This document shows positions 8,044-17,600 of a DNA stretch of 41,918 nucleotides, piece by piece. Made by a program: the position numbers and the translations under genes. The notes under the pieces were generated by a model. The model did not search any database, was not told the DNA's origin, and saw nothing but the letters and a program-made list of their open reading frames with translations. Within the stretch, counting starts at the first letter, position 1, and each line of letters opens with the position of its first letter. The DNA comes from a virus, in IMG/VR virus record IMGVR_UViG_3300027770_000102, positions 1-41,918 of that record; one strand, 5' to 3'.

Positions 8044-9051
8044 ATGGCAATTGAAATCCAAATTAGGCGAGATACAGCAGCAAACTGGACTAGTGTTGAT
8101 CCTACTTTAGCACAAGGCGAATTTGGTTTAGAAACAGACACAAACCAATTAAAAATTGGTGATGGTGTTTTGGCTTGGACTGCTTTAGCTTATTTTGGTG
8201 GTAGTGGAAATCCATTTGATCAAGATTTAAATACTACAGATGCAGTATCTTTTACTGGATTAACAAACAATGCGATTATTTATCCAACTGTAGACGGTAC
8301 AGCAGGGCAAGCAATTGTAACTGATGGTGCGGGAAATCTTTCATTTGCATCAGCAGCAAATCCCTTCGATCAATCACTTAATATTGCAGATGCAGTATCT
8401 TTTACTGGATTGACAAATAATTCAATAATCTATCCTGTTGCAGATGGAACAGCGGGTCAAGTAATAGTAACTGATGGTGCTGGTAATCTTTCATTTGGAA
8501 GTTATTTACCGCTTGCTGGCGGTGCGATGGATGATACTGCAATAGTCACTTTAAGCAACACCGGAACGGATAGAGATACGGAAATAGGTGGTTGGGGATT
8601 AGGAACGCAAAAAACCTCCGACAATGATTATTCTGCAACCTTTGAATACGATCAGATTTTAATTAAAGACGGAACGCAAACAACAACCATAAAAACAAAC
8701 ACTATCACCACAGGTGGATCATATATTGAGCGACAAGTTGCAGCAAGTTTTACCGCTGGGGTAATGACCTTAGATTGCAATTCCGCAAATGTTTTTACTT
8801 GTGCATTAACAGGCAATGTAACCACATTAACAATAAACAATATTCCAACATCAGGAAAAGCAATTGGAATCACTTTAATCTTAACTGCTGATGGAACTCA
8901 AAGAACTATTTCTTGGCCCGCATCATTTCTTTGGTCTAATGGAAATGCACCAATAATTACTGCAACTAATACAAAAAAAGATGCAATAGTATTTATGACT
9001 TATGATGCTGGAACAACTTTCTTGGCATTTGTGGCAGGGCAAAACCTATGA
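8044..9051 (+). CDS. Tail fibre with Mtd-type N-terminal domain
   Basis: A 335-residue protein. Its first 50 residues (IQIRRDTAANWTSVDPTLAQ, then GEFGLETDTNQLKIGDG) match the Mtd N-terminal / fibre-attachment domain seen in many phage fibres. Two 46-residue copies follow with a 50-residue period (DNA 8209-8346 and 8359-8496), each running NPFDQ...DAVSFTGLTNN...DGTAGQ...TDGAGNLSF. The C-terminal third contains FTCALTGNVTTLTINNIP and looks like a small beta-sandwich. The gene overlaps the next by ATGA. It is likely a side-fibre or shaft protein. Confidence 0.8.
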   Translation: MAIEIQIRRDTAANWTSVDPTLAQGEFGLETDTNQLKIGDGVLAWTALAYFGGSGNPFDQDLNTTDAVSFTGLTNNAIIYPTVDGTAGQAIVTDGAGNLSFASAANPFDQSLNIADAVSFTGLTNNSIIYPVADGTAGQVIVTDGAGNLSFGSYLPLAGGAMDDTAIVTLSNTGTDRDTEIGGWGLGTQKTSDNDYSATFEYDQILIKDGTQTTTIKTNTITTGGSYIERQVAASFTAGVMTLDCNSANVFTCALTGNVTTLTINNIPTSGKAIGITLILTADGTQRTISWPASFLWSNGNAPIITATNTKKDAIVFMTYDAGTTFLAFVAGQNL

Positions 9052-10391
9052 TAAGTAGAATGTTAATGATGGCAGCAAGTTCGGGAGTTTTGGGTACAGT
9101 TTCTAATGTATATGTAGCAAATGTTACATCAAATACTGTCTCAATCTTTGATAGAAATATTTCTTCTGGTGCATTGTCTGGATCGACTACGATTGCTGCT
9201 GGAAGTAATACTGAGGGCATTGCCATTTCATACGATGGGAAAAGCGTGTACGCAACAAATGCAGTCACTAATAATGTCTCAATCTTTGATAGAAATATTT
9301 CTTCTGGTGCATTGTCTGGATCGACTACAATTGCTGCGGGGATTAATCCATATGGCATTTGCATTTCAGCCGATGGAATAAGCGTTTATGCAGCGAATCA
9401 ACTTTCAAATTCTGTTTCGGTTTTTGACAGAAATACTTCTTCTGGTGCATTATCAGGATCAACTACGATTGCTGCGGGAACTGCTCCATCACAAATTTGC
9501 ATTTCAGCCGATAAAAAAAATGTCTATGTAACAAATCAAAACTCGGCTAATGTCTCGATATTTGATAGAAATACTTCTTCTGGGGTTTTGTCAGGATCAA
9601 CTAAAATTGCAACAAATTCGTTTCCAATTGGCATTGCCATTTCATCCGATGGGAAAAGCGTATACACAGCTAATAATGGATCAAATAATGTCTCGATATT
9701 TGATAGAAATACTTCTTCTGGGGTTTTGTCAGGATCAACTACAATTGCTGCGGGGATTAATCCACATGGGATTTGTATTTCAGACGATGGGAAAAGCGTT
9801 TATGTAACAAATGCAGGAACTACTACTGTTTCAATATTTGATAGAAATATTTCTTCTGGTGCATTATCAGGATCGACTACGATTGCTGCGGGAACTGCTC
9901 CAACTGCAATTTGTATTTCAGCCGATGGAAAAAATGTCTATACGACTAATAGTGGATCAAATACTGTTTCAATATTTGATAGAAATACTTCTTCTGGGGT
10001 TTTGTCAGGATCAACTAAAATTGCAACAGGGGCTAGCCCTTTTGCTATTGCCGTTTACTCTAAGCCTACACCGACTCCTACACCAACACCAACACCAACA
10101 CCAATTAATCCTTATTGCGTTTCTGGTGCTGGAACAACTTCAGCAAATGGGACTTATACATTTGTTGCAACCCCAACAAGTTTTTACAGTTATGGTTATT
10201 GGGAAAAAATTGGAGATACAGTTTACACTTTTGGGTATGATTCTAATGAAGAATGGTGGGTAATAAAAAACAATTCTACTTATATTTATGGTGCAAATGC
10301 ATCAGGTTACACAGTTCCGCCTTCGATGTGGTCTTATACTTACGGGATGGGAACTTCACCACCACCATATACGACTTCAGGAAGTTGCTAA
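9048..10391 (+). CDS. Seven-bladed beta-propeller receptor-binding protein candidate
   Basis: A 447-residue protein. Residues 20-341 are seven tandem 46-residue repeats of the YVTN type, each with VY(V/A/T)(T/A)N...VSIFDRN(I/T)SSG(A/V)LSGST and ICIS-x-DGK. Seven such units are expected to close into a beta-propeller. A Pro-Thr linker (about six PT pairs, 10066-10104) leads to a C-terminal domain of about 90 residues. That domain (CVSGAGTTSANGTYTF, WWVIKNNSTYIYG) resembles a domain I recall from phage structural proteins. The gene overlaps the fibre gene upstream by 4 bases and ends the tail block. Adhesion or receptor recognition is inferred from its place; lactonase activity is unlikely. Confidence 0.8.
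   Translation: MISRMLMMAASSGVLGTVSNVYVANVTSNTVSIFDRNISSGALSGSTTIAAGSNTEGIAISYDGKSVYATNAVTNNVSIFDRNISSGALSGSTTIAAGINPYGICISADGISVYAANQLSNSVSVFDRNTSSGALSGSTTIAAGTAPSQICISADKKNVYVTNQNSANVSIFDRNTSSGVLSGSTKIATNSFPIGIAISSDGKSVYTANNGSNNVSIFDRNTSSGVLSGSTTIAAGINPHGICISDDGKSVYVTNAGTTTVSIFDRNISSGALSGSTTIAAGTAPTAICISADGKNVYTTNSGSNTVSIFDRNTSSGVLSGSTKIATGASPFAIAVYSKPTPTPTPTPTPTPINPYCVSGAGTTSANGTYTFVATPTSFYSYGYWEKIGDTVYTFGYDSNEEWWVIKNNSTYIYGANASGYTVPPSMWSYTYGMGTSPPPYTTSGSC
9105..10070 (+). repeat. Seven tandem 138-bp repeats encoding propeller blades
   Basis: The seven blades are nearly identical at the DNA level, for example GATAGAAATA followed by TTTCTTCTGG or CTTCTTCTGG recurs every 138 bases. Variation is concentrated in the loop before VSIFDRN and in the stretch between GST-x-IA and ICIS. 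Such similarity suggests recent duplication or continuing gene conversion between blades. Confidence 0.9.
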
Positions 10392-10398
10392 ATTACTA

Positions 10399-10426
10399 TT
10401 TCAATTTTAGGATTTTAGATTATAAT
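10399..10426 (+). promoter_or_regulatory. Possible promoter before the lysis genes
   Basis: TTTCAA at 10399-10404 and TATAAT at 10421-10426 are separated by 16 bases, just upstream of the holin-like gene. The -35 box is poor and the region is AT-rich, so this is a weak call. TTTTAG recurs three times here, which may be incidental. Confidence 0.35.
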
Positions 10427-10451
10427 TGATTAGATTTTAGGAGTAAGAAAA

Positions 10452-10721
10452 ATGTTTGCAGACATAAATATCGTAGACATTTTTGAGCGATTCGGAGTAT
10501 CTTTAAGCTTTCTAATTTTTCTTTTATGGGTAACTTACAAAGGTTTTGGGTGGTTGGGTAGTAATATATTATTACCCTTGCATCAAAGGCATATGTTGTT
10601 CATAGATCGTCTTGAAAACTCAATTGGTGAAGTTGCCAAGGCACAAGCAGAAAGCTTAAGGATTTTGACAGAAGTTTTGAACTACACAAGAACTTTAAAA
10701 AAGGAAGTGAAAAATGATTAA
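10452..10721 (+). CDS. Holin-like membrane protein
   Basis: An 89-residue protein with one strong membrane segment at residues 15-34 (VSLSFLIFLLWVTYKGFGWL), followed by an amphipathic helix (RLENSIGEVAKAQAESLRIL) and a basic C-terminus. Short one-segment proteins with a coiled-coil tail are typical of BhlA-type and other small holins. It opens the block between fibres and the papain-like peptidase. TAGGAG lies before ATG 10452. It overlaps the next gene by 8 bases, so the two are coupled. Holin function is inferred from topology and place. Confidence 0.6.
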   Translation: MFADINIVDIFERFGVSLSFLIFLLWVTYKGFGWLGSNILLPLHQRHMLFIDRLENSIGEVAKAQAESLRILTEVLNYTRTLKKEVKND

Positions 10722-11022
10722 GTTTCCAGACTCATTACCAATGGATTCTATTCTTTTGGTTATAAATAAAATCAAAGGTACAAATGAACCGTCAAACAAA
10801 GAATTTGCTGAAGCTATTTGGAATATCGTTGGGTATGCAGCTAATCAGGTTATACCGGAAGATAAGCCGATTATTGGAGAAGTACAAGATTTAAACCTTG
10901 AAGATTTTGCAGCAATTTTAGAGCAAGCAATCACAATGAAAGATTCTCCTGAAGTTGCTAAACTTCCTTGGGCAAATATTTTAAAGATTGGTTTGAAGCT
11001 TTTGATTTCGATTTTTTTGTAA
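10714..11022 (+). CDS. Small C-terminally hydrophobic protein, probable lysis partner
   Basis: A 102-residue protein that is soluble-looking for its first 85 residues (an acidic helical middle, EDFAAILEQAITMKDSPEVA) and ends in a hydrophobic tail LPWANILKIGLKLLISIFL. It stops at a T7 run, just where an HNH frame without any start codon opens in the +1 frame. In related proteins as I remember them, a hydrophobic segment of this kind leads straight into an RxGSxWxxVRxxxLxxHPxC HNH domain. This gene may therefore be the N-terminus of an HNH protein, read through by frameshifting, or separated from it by an indel. AAGGAAG precedes ATG 10714. Confidence 0.6.
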   Translation: MIKFPDSLPMDSILLVINKIKGTNEPSNKEFAEAIWNIVGYAANQVIPEDKPIIGEVQDLNLEDFAAILEQAITMKDSPEVAKLPWANILKIGLKLLISIFL

Positions 11023-11299
11023 TAGGGGATCGGATTGGCACAAGGTAAGAAACAAGTATTTAGAAAAGCATCCAACTTGTGCAGCTTGTTTAGAAGTCGA
11101 TCCCGAAGATTTACAGATTCATCATGTTATACCGTTTTCAGTAGATGAAAATTTAGAATATGACGAATCTAATTTAATAACTCTTTGCCGAAAATGTCAC
11201 TTTCTTTTTGGACATTTAAAAAATTGGCGATCTTTTAACAAGTGGTGTAGGACAGATTGCAAAACAATGTCTGAACGAATAAGGAATAGACCATGCTAA
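11006..11299 (+). CDS. HNH endonuclease frame without a start codon
   Basis: The open frame runs from 11006 to the stop at 11297-11299 and has no ATG, GTG or TTG before the conserved region. It translates to a clear HNH nuclease: NRGSDWHKVRNKYLEKHPTC, AAC, IHHVIPF, LITLCRKCHFLFGHL, then KNWRSFNKW and an RIRNRP end. The two CxxC pairs would bind zinc, and HH plus N and H form the active site. The frame is +1 to the upstream gene, which ends at the T7 run at 11012-11018. A +1 frameshift, transcript slippage or a one-base indel would join them. Its last 7 bases overlap the next start. Phage HNH enzymes often assist DNA packaging or act as free nucleases. Confidence 0.7.
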   Translation, partial: FRFFCNRGSDWHKVRNKYLEKHPTCAACLEVDPEDLQIHHVIPFSVDENLEYDESNLITLCRKCHFLFGHLKNWRSFNKWCRTDCKTMSERIRNRPC

Positions 11300-11919
11300 A
11301 CATCGTTTTATTAGTGTTTCTGCAAATTCCAACAGTAGACTTACCCGCAAAGGTTACAGGGCAAATAGGGGCATTTATAACGATCCCTGCAAAGACAGAA
11401 GCGAAATCTGTTAAGTGGGTTTCGGTTGATAAAGGTTTAAATATTTTCCCTGTTGATCTTCTTAAAGATTCAAAAACTTTGATTGTTACGGCTCAATCTG
11501 AAGGTGCTTACAGGGTGTTTGCATATGTTGGTGATGCTTTTGGCCCTTCTGAACCAGCATTTACAACAGTTTTAATTGGTGAAAATCCTGAACCTATTCC
11601 AGTTAATCCAACTGATTCAGATATTACAAAAGCAGCATCAAAAGAAAATAAAGATTCGGTAAAATGGTTGTCTATGTTCTACGAAGAACTTGCTAAGGAA
11701 TGTCAGAAAAATGACTACGAATTTCTTACAGATGTTTTTAAGACAGCAAAAGCAAATATTAATAAACAATTTATGGAAAATGAACTTGCCAATCTTAGAG
11801 ATGTAATTGGAAAGAGATTAAATCAAAATCTTCCAAAAGATGCTTCATTGAAACTTGATCAAAAACTAAGAGATCTTCTTTCTAAAGAATTTAATCAAAT
11901 TGCAAAGGAGTTGAAATAA
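11293..11919 (+). CDS. Secreted Ig-like protein of planctomycete type
   Basis: A 208-residue protein with a short hydrophobic N-terminus (MLNIVLLVFLQIP) that may act as a signal peptide. It then has a beta domain: PAKVTGQIGAFITIPAKTEA, VKWVSVDKGLNIFPVDLLKD, SEGAYRVFAYVGDAFGPSEP. I recall this 'GKxVxWxxxDxGLxxFPxDLLKDSxT...YRxxAYxxxGDxxSEP' pattern from many planctomycete proteins and their phages, and it is the best host clue in the window. The C-terminal 100 residues are helical and charged. It overlaps the HNH stop codon and the following peptidase start (TAATG), so it is part of one operon. Function unknown. Confidence 0.65.
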   Translation: MLNIVLLVFLQIPTVDLPAKVTGQIGAFITIPAKTEAKSVKWVSVDKGLNIFPVDLLKDSKTLIVTAQSEGAYRVFAYVGDAFGPSEPAFTTVLIGENPEPIPVNPTDSDITKAASKENKDSVKWLSMFYEELAKECQKNDYEFLTDVFKTAKANINKQFMENELANLRDVIGKRLNQNLPKDASLKLDQKLRDLLSKEFNQIAKELK

Positions 11920-12878
11920 TGGATGAACCATTTGGAGGTTTTAAAAAACCTGTAGAAGTTGTAAACAATTTTGGTTGGTTGCCGATTGAATCGCAACCCC
12001 AAGAACTTCAAGATAAATTTAATGCAACATTAGTTCCATTTATGATTTCAGGGGAAGATGTTGAAGCTAAAGAAGCTCTATTATATAAGGTAGTTAATAA
12101 GGCTTGTGGCTATGATTTTTTCCCTTGGAATCAAAAAACTGGTTCTTGTGTCGCTCAAGGTGCTTTAGCAATGCTAGCTACATTGCAAGCGGTTGAAATC
12201 GTAACATTAAGACAATCTTACGAGGAATTTAGAGTTCCATTTATTCTTTATAATTATGGGCAATCTCGATCTCGTGGCGGTCTTCGTGGTAGTGGTGAAG
12301 GTTCTTTTGGTTCAAGCATGGCAGAATCTTTGAATGAAGATGGTTGCCCTCCCCTAGATCCTAGTTATCCTCAACCGATTAAAGAATCTGATGGTTCATT
12401 TACATTTGGTGCTGCTGCTGAAATGGCTTGGTCAAACGGTGATAAACCCCCAATTAATTTAAAAGAAAAAGCTAATCATTTTAAAATTAAATCCACAAGC
12501 AAACTTGTAAACGCTTTACAAGTTAAACAAGCTTTAACTAATGGGTATCCAGTTACTATTGCATCGGATTGGTGGGGTTTTAGTGATATAAAAATTAAAC
12601 CATCTGGAACACCAGCAATACAATTAGCTTCAAGAAATCAAACTTGGGGACATCAACAATCATGTTTGGGATTTACTACACATCCTGATTTTGGTCTAAT
12701 ATTCCTAATTCAAAATTCTTGGGGCAATGCTCATGGCACTCCCCCCGGTAATTTTGGAGAACCAAAGGGATCATATTGGATTAAAGAATCTGATATGGAT
12801 CGAATTTGCAAAGAAGAAGTGTTTTCTTTTTCAAATTTTGAAGGGTATCCAGCAAGAATTATTGACTGGAATTTGTAA
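11919..12878 (+). CDS. Papain-like (C1-type) cysteine peptidase
   Basis: A 319-residue protein with the papain arrangement: oxyanion Gln72 and catalytic Cys77 in NQKTGSCVAQGALAM, His245 in TWGHQQSCLGF, and Asn266 in LIQNSWGN followed by GSYWIK near the C-terminus. There is no signal peptide and no propeptide of normal size. The gene is coupled to the secreted protein upstream and lies close to the holin-like gene. Possible roles are lysis, cleavage of host cell-surface protein or a virion-associated peptidase. No amidase or lysozyme gene was found elsewhere in the genome, so an endolysin role deserves consideration. Confidence 0.8.
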   Translation: MDEPFGGFKKPVEVVNNFGWLPIESQPQELQDKFNATLVPFMISGEDVEAKEALLYKVVNKACGYDFFPWNQKTGSCVAQGALAMLATLQAVEIVTLRQSYEEFRVPFILYNYGQSRSRGGLRGSGEGSFGSSMAESLNEDGCPPLDPSYPQPIKESDGSFTFGAAAEMAWSNGDKPPINLKEKANHFKIKSTSKLVNALQVKQALTNGYPVTIASDWWGFSDIKIKPSGTPAIQLASRNQTWGHQQSCLGFTTHPDFGLIFLIQNSWGNAHGTPPGNFGEPKGSYWIKESDMDRICKEEVFSFSNFEGYPARIIDWNL

Positions 12879-12898
12879 CTTTTTGAAAGGATTCTGAA

Positions 12899-13135
12899 AT
12901 GTTTTCATTAATTTTGGCGGTTGGTTTTGTAGTTGATTTACCTGCCCGCAGAGGAGGTTCTTCATGTGCTAATGGTCAATGCTCTGCTTCATCAGCACAA
13001 GTTGCACAAGTTGTGCAAGTAGAAAATACGGTTGAAAAAACGATCAAGATTGAAACGATTAAAACAGATACGCAAGTTTTTCGTGGTGGAAAACTTCGTT
13101 TCAGTTTGCGTGGTTCTAGTTGCTGTGGTCGATAA
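12899..13135 (+). CDS. Small secreted Cys-containing protein
   Basis: A 78-residue protein with a hydrophobic N-terminus (MFSLILAVGFVVDLPA) followed by ARR, which looks like a short signal peptide. The mature part has Cys in SSCANGQCSASS and in the terminal GSSCCGR and a valine/glutamine-rich middle. AAGGATTCTGAA precedes ATG 12899. It lies between the peptidase and a short cytoplasmic-looking gene. A spanin-like or cell-envelope role is possible but unsupported by any motif. Confidence 0.5.
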   Translation: MFSLILAVGFVVDLPARRGGSSCANGQCSASSAQVAQVVQVENTVEKTIKIETIKTDTQVFRGGKLRFSLRGSSCCGR

Positions 13136-13148
13136 GAAAGGAAGTTTT

Positions 13149-13403
13149 ATGAATCCTCAAATGATGGGTCAATCTGGAATTCCTCCAGTTCATCCCTCCC
13201 TAGATGTTTTTGAAAAGTTTGTTAAAGGGGAAGCTACAAGGGAAGAAGCTGTAAATGCTTTTGCTGATTATGTAATGACTGGAATTCGTGGTATACCTGT
13301 TCCAGAAATTGATTTAGCAAAATCTGTTTTATCCTATCCCTCTAATAATTTTATGCAATATCCTCAAGTAATCCAATGTATGGCTTTGCTGATTAAAGGT
13401 TAA
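13149..13403 (+). CDS. Hypothetical small protein
   Basis: An 84-residue protein starting at ATG 13149 after AAAGGAAG; the open frame extends further upstream to 13032 but that part overlaps the previous gene and reads as a shadow. It has a helical pattern, SLDVFEKFVKGEATREEAVN then AFADYVMTGIRGIPVPEID. No family recognised. It is the last gene before the terminator at 13428-13459, so it closes the lysis/accessory operon. Confidence 0.5.
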   Translation: MNPQMMGQSGIPPVHPSLDVFEKFVKGEATREEAVNAFADYVMTGIRGIPVPEIDLAKSVLSYPSNNFMQYPQVIQCMALLIKG

Positions 13404-13427
13404 TAAATGGGGTTATTTTAGGTTATA

Positions 13428-13459
13428 ATAGAACACTAGATTGTTAGTGTTCTATTTTT
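13428..13459 (+). terminator. Rho-independent terminator
   Basis: A perfect 11-bp stem (ATAGAACACTA at 13428-13438, TAGTGTTCTAT at 13445-13455) with a 6-base loop, followed by T-rich TTTTATTTA. The stem is AT-rich, so strength may be moderate. It separates the lysis/accessory operon from the second fibre pair. Confidence 0.75.
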
Positions 13460-13475
13460 ATTTAAGGCAAAAATC

Positions 13476-14657
13476 ATGAGAATACAACCTGTACAGGGAA
13501 GCGGTAGTAATGTTGGCTTTGATGCTGCTACAGGTTCTATCACAATTTCAAATGAAGGTTTAACACCATTTCTTTATTTTAGAGTTAATAATAAAATACC
13601 TTATGGTGATGAAGTAGAAATTACAGGTTATTACAGGTATTACGATTTCTATGAAGTATCTTGGAACGGTACAGATTTTGAAGAAGTTATTGGTGGTTTG
13701 TTCGCTGATTTTGATTCTAGGGAAACTTGTCCTAAACTTTATGCAATGCCTTATGATATCGATGAACCAACTAATCAAGGTAATTTTGCTGGCAATGTAG
13801 GTGTATCAGGTCAAGGTTTAGTTTATGTTTCTAGATATCGTGGTACAGATTCAACTGATGGTAGAGATGTTTACGAATTCCTTAGAAGTTTAGATCCATC
13901 TTCAAAATGTTTTGTACAGATTGATGAAACAGGGATTGTTAACGGTTATTACCCTGCATTAGGTTTTGATACACTTTCTCAATCTTCTGCAAACATGGGT
14001 ACATTTTGGGGCAAAGATATCAACGGTGGTGAATTAGTTTCTGGAAGAAAATATGTTGGTTACTATGTTGGATCATCTTACAATCCATTTCCAAATGATC
14101 CTGTTAATTCAGATCCAAGACCTATAGTCACTTTATTAAATTCGCTTGTTTCCGGGCCTACAGGTATTACAGTTGTTACAGATGTTACTTGTGTTAATGG
14201 TGTTCTTGCAAATACCTATGCAACTTTTTACCCTTCTGAAACAGTACAGATTGCAGAAGATGCAAGAAAAAGTTTTCTTACTTTAAACGATACTCCTGAT
14301 TCTTATGCTGGTGTTGCAAATTATTATGTAGCTGTCAATCCAACCGCAACAGGTTTAAGCTTTACCTCAACAAATCCAGCTTCGGTTATTGTTCCATCAT
14401 TGTCGTTTATCAACCTTAAAGATTGCCCTCAATCTTATTCTGGAACATCTGGAAAAGTTGTTACATCAACAGGAAGCGGTTTAACTTTTACAACTGTTGC
14501 ATTTACTACACCTACAGATTCTTCAGTTGTACCAAAACAAAACGCATTAAATTCAACTATACAGTTTAAACTTGTAAATGATGAATTAACTCCCGGTGCA
14601 AATAAATATTATGGAACAAATTCATCAGGTGTTAAAGGTTGGTACGATTTACCATAG
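13476..14657 (+). CDS. Tail fibre protein with LTDTP-type repeats
   Basis: A 393-residue protein. The N-terminal 240 residues are globular, with many Tyr ([19 protein letters not shown]). The C-terminal third has two fibre repeats of the form [20 protein letters not shown] and [19 protein letters not shown], each ending in a TGLSFT-like strand. It finishes with [16 protein letters not shown], a standard phage fibre tip. Start ATG 13476 is the first in frame; the ribosome site (AAGG at 13464-13467) is weak. It stands after a terminator, so it may have its own promoter, none of which is obvious. Confidence 0.75.
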   Translation: MRIQPVQGSGSNVGFDAATGSITISNEGLTPFLYFRVNNKIPYGDEVEITGYYRYYDFYEVSWNGTDFEEVIGGLFADFDSRETCPKLYAMPYDIDEPTNQGNFAGNVGVSGQGLVYVSRYRGTDSTDGRDVYEFLRSLDPSSKCFVQIDETGIVNGYYPALGFDTLSQSSANMGTFWGKDINGGELVSGRKYVGYYVGSSYNPFPNDPVNSDPRPIVTLLNSLVSGPTGITVVTDVTCVNGVLANTYATFYPSETVQIAEDARKSFLTLNDTPDSYAGVANYYVAVNPTATGLSFTSTNPASVIVPSLSFINLKDCPQSYSGTSGKVVTSTGSGLTFTTVAFTTPTDSSVVPKQNALNSTIQFKLVNDELTPGANKYYGTNSSGVKGWYDLP

Positions 14658-14665
14658 AGGAAACA

Positions 14666-17600
14666 ATGGCATATAGACCAACAAACAATATTAAAGAAAA
14701 TGTAATTCATCGAAACACAATCTTTGATGGTCAAGGAATAGTTTCTTGTTGTACTTGTGGATACTGCATTAAAAGAAATGAAGAATCAACTTTAGAACTA
14801 ACTAATTTTAAAGCAGCACCACCTATTATTAATGAAAATTCTATTGGATCAACGATAATAGAATTCTCTGATTATATGATTCCAGTAGCAAACAGCAGTT
14901 TTAGTGGATATGTTTTAACACCAAATCCAATACCACAAAGTGAAAACCCAACAGGTTTAGCAGATGGTTTAATTTATTATCCTTTTTTAAATTGCAATGG
15001 AGAAACAACACAAAGAGCAATGTATTTTTCTCTTTATTGGTATCCCCCATACAAATCTGGTTATTGGAAAAACCCTTCTTTTTACAATGAAAAAACAGCT
15101 TTTCCTTATGGTATTGCAGTTGTAAATGGAACAACTTCTTTTTCTACAGAAGCATCCGTTTATATTCCTTTAAATACATTTGAGACAAAAACTGGAAGTG
15201 GGCAATTAAATTTTTTTGCTTATGCAACATATTTGCAAAAAAATATATATGAAAACGGTTCTGATTCTGGTTCTTATGATAATTATTTATCATATATATC
15301 ATCCCATGATTTTAGTGTTGAAGGTGCAAATCCAAATGCAGAATGTTCAAACAACATATTAAAAATAATGAATCCTGTTTTTTTTCTTGATGTTTCCGAA
15401 TATCCTTTTTCTTATTTGCATCCTAATTATACATTTATTAGTTCAACAAAAAATATTTATACATCTCCTAATTCAAGCAATCTTGTATGTACTGGTTTTA
15501 GAGACAGTTACAATTGGTCTTATGATATGGATACTGGAACAAACAGACCTATTTTTAAAAGTGGTTATGTTTTAAATAAATTTTCAATTGATAAACAAGG
15601 GGTATTTTCTTCCAAAATTTCTGTAATAAATACAAACAGAATAGATTATTCTTCATATCAACAAGTAGGAGATAAACAAGTTGTAACAAAAATTAGTTCT
15701 TTAGGTACTATTGCAGCATATTATTCTGTAATATCTTCTACATATTTTGAAAACCAAGAATTAAATAATTATTTTAAAAATGGTCAATTTCAAGATATAT
15801 CTTATTATTATGATTACAGATATGTTAATGTGCCTTGTGGTGATCCATACAACGAAATATTTTTTGGAATTAAAAGAGATTATATATACTGGGAAGACCC
15901 TCACCGTATTAGAGGTTATTATGATTATCCTACAGATCCAACATTACCTATTAATTATACAGCTTCAAAAACAAACAGAACCCAAATATTAACTACTACA
16001 GATTCATCAGGTAGAACAACATTAACAATCAAGAATGTTTTGTGGACTGGTAAAACACTTTTAACAAATCTTTATGGGCATAATTCTGGTGGTAATAGAC
16101 CTAATCTTGCATTAGGAAAAGTTCCACTAACTTACCAAGCAATTTTAAAAGGTGGTTTTGAATCTGATATTATTGTTTCTTTTCAAAGTGTTCCATATTG
16201 CCAATTAGCAAATATTCCAGACAAATTAAAAAGAGTTACTGAAATAAAAGTTAATTTTGAGAATTATGAAAAAGTTCCACAATATAATATGTTGAAATAT
16301 TATCAAGCATTAAATTACTTTCAAGCTACACCGTTAATAGGAGATCCTTTTTATACAGAAGAAGCATTTAATAATTTTATGGTGCAGATGGCTTTTACTG
16401 ATTCTTATAAGGAATTTCAAAACATTGCTTTTTTACCACCTAATGTAAACGCAAGTAATGAATTTTTTGTTAGAAAAAATCCAGCATCAAACTCATATTT
16501 TAATGTAATAAAGAAAGATATCATTCCAATAGATCCCCCGGTTCTTACTTCTTATGTCGCATTTCCCGGTAGAGTTTATCCTGATTTTGGTGTTCCTGAT
16601 AGATTCAAAAGTTGTTTATTAATTAATGGTGATGAAGATGTTTGGAAAACAGGTAATGAAGTTCAATTTGTTGGATTAGATTACTTAGTAACCAATGGGG
16701 GTTCTGGATATACATCTGTTCCAACTGTTACTCTTTCTGGTGGTGGTGGTACAGGTGCAACAGCATATGCAACTATTAGCGGTGGTAAAGTTGTATCGGT
16801 TACAACTTACAATAAAGGAAAAGACTTTACATCAAATAAAACTGTAGTTATTTCTGGTGGTGGTGGTAGTGGTGCAACCGCTGTAGATATATCCTTTACT
16901 CCGTTTTATTCTATTTACATGGAAGAAATTAAGGATGAAAAGCAAACTGCTGGACAATCATTAATTAGAATTGCAACCACATTGGAAAATGCAAACAATG
17001 GAATTTACATTCCTAATGTTGGATTAGAAACACTATACAAAGACAAATATTTGTCAGTTAAATTTCTTTATGGTTTCAAAGATGTATCAATTGAAAATCT
17101 TCCAAGATATGAAAATGTAAATCCAAACAATATTGATCAGACTAATGTTAATGCAGATATTTTAGGTGCATCATATTCTACTAGCGGTAATTACCCAACT
17201 TTATTTAATAGTGTATTTGATTTTTCTTTTAGTGTATTACCTTCTAGTTTTTTATACAGTTATTTCACATTATCTATAAAGTTTTCTATGCCTGCAACTT
17301 ATCCTAATGTACCAATATATTTATCTAATTTTGAAATAAACCCCGAGGGTTCTGAATTTTATAAACAAGAGTTTGAAATAATATCATTAAGCCCATTAAA
17401 AATAAAATATCCTAAAATGAAATTTGGTAATGTTGATAGTTATTATAATTATTATTATTCTGTTCCAATTACAAATATAAATGTAACATTCCCTTGGTCT
17501 AGTATTGAATCGCATTTAACAGGTGCATTATTTTTTGGATTTCAATGCGATGTAATCATTGAAGAAGTTGTAAACGAATTTATTGAAGAAGCATTGCCAA

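Noticed and set aside
9121-10263. Several forward open frames over the propeller repeats
   Set aside because: They are the shifted-frame translation of the 138-bp repeats and share their period.
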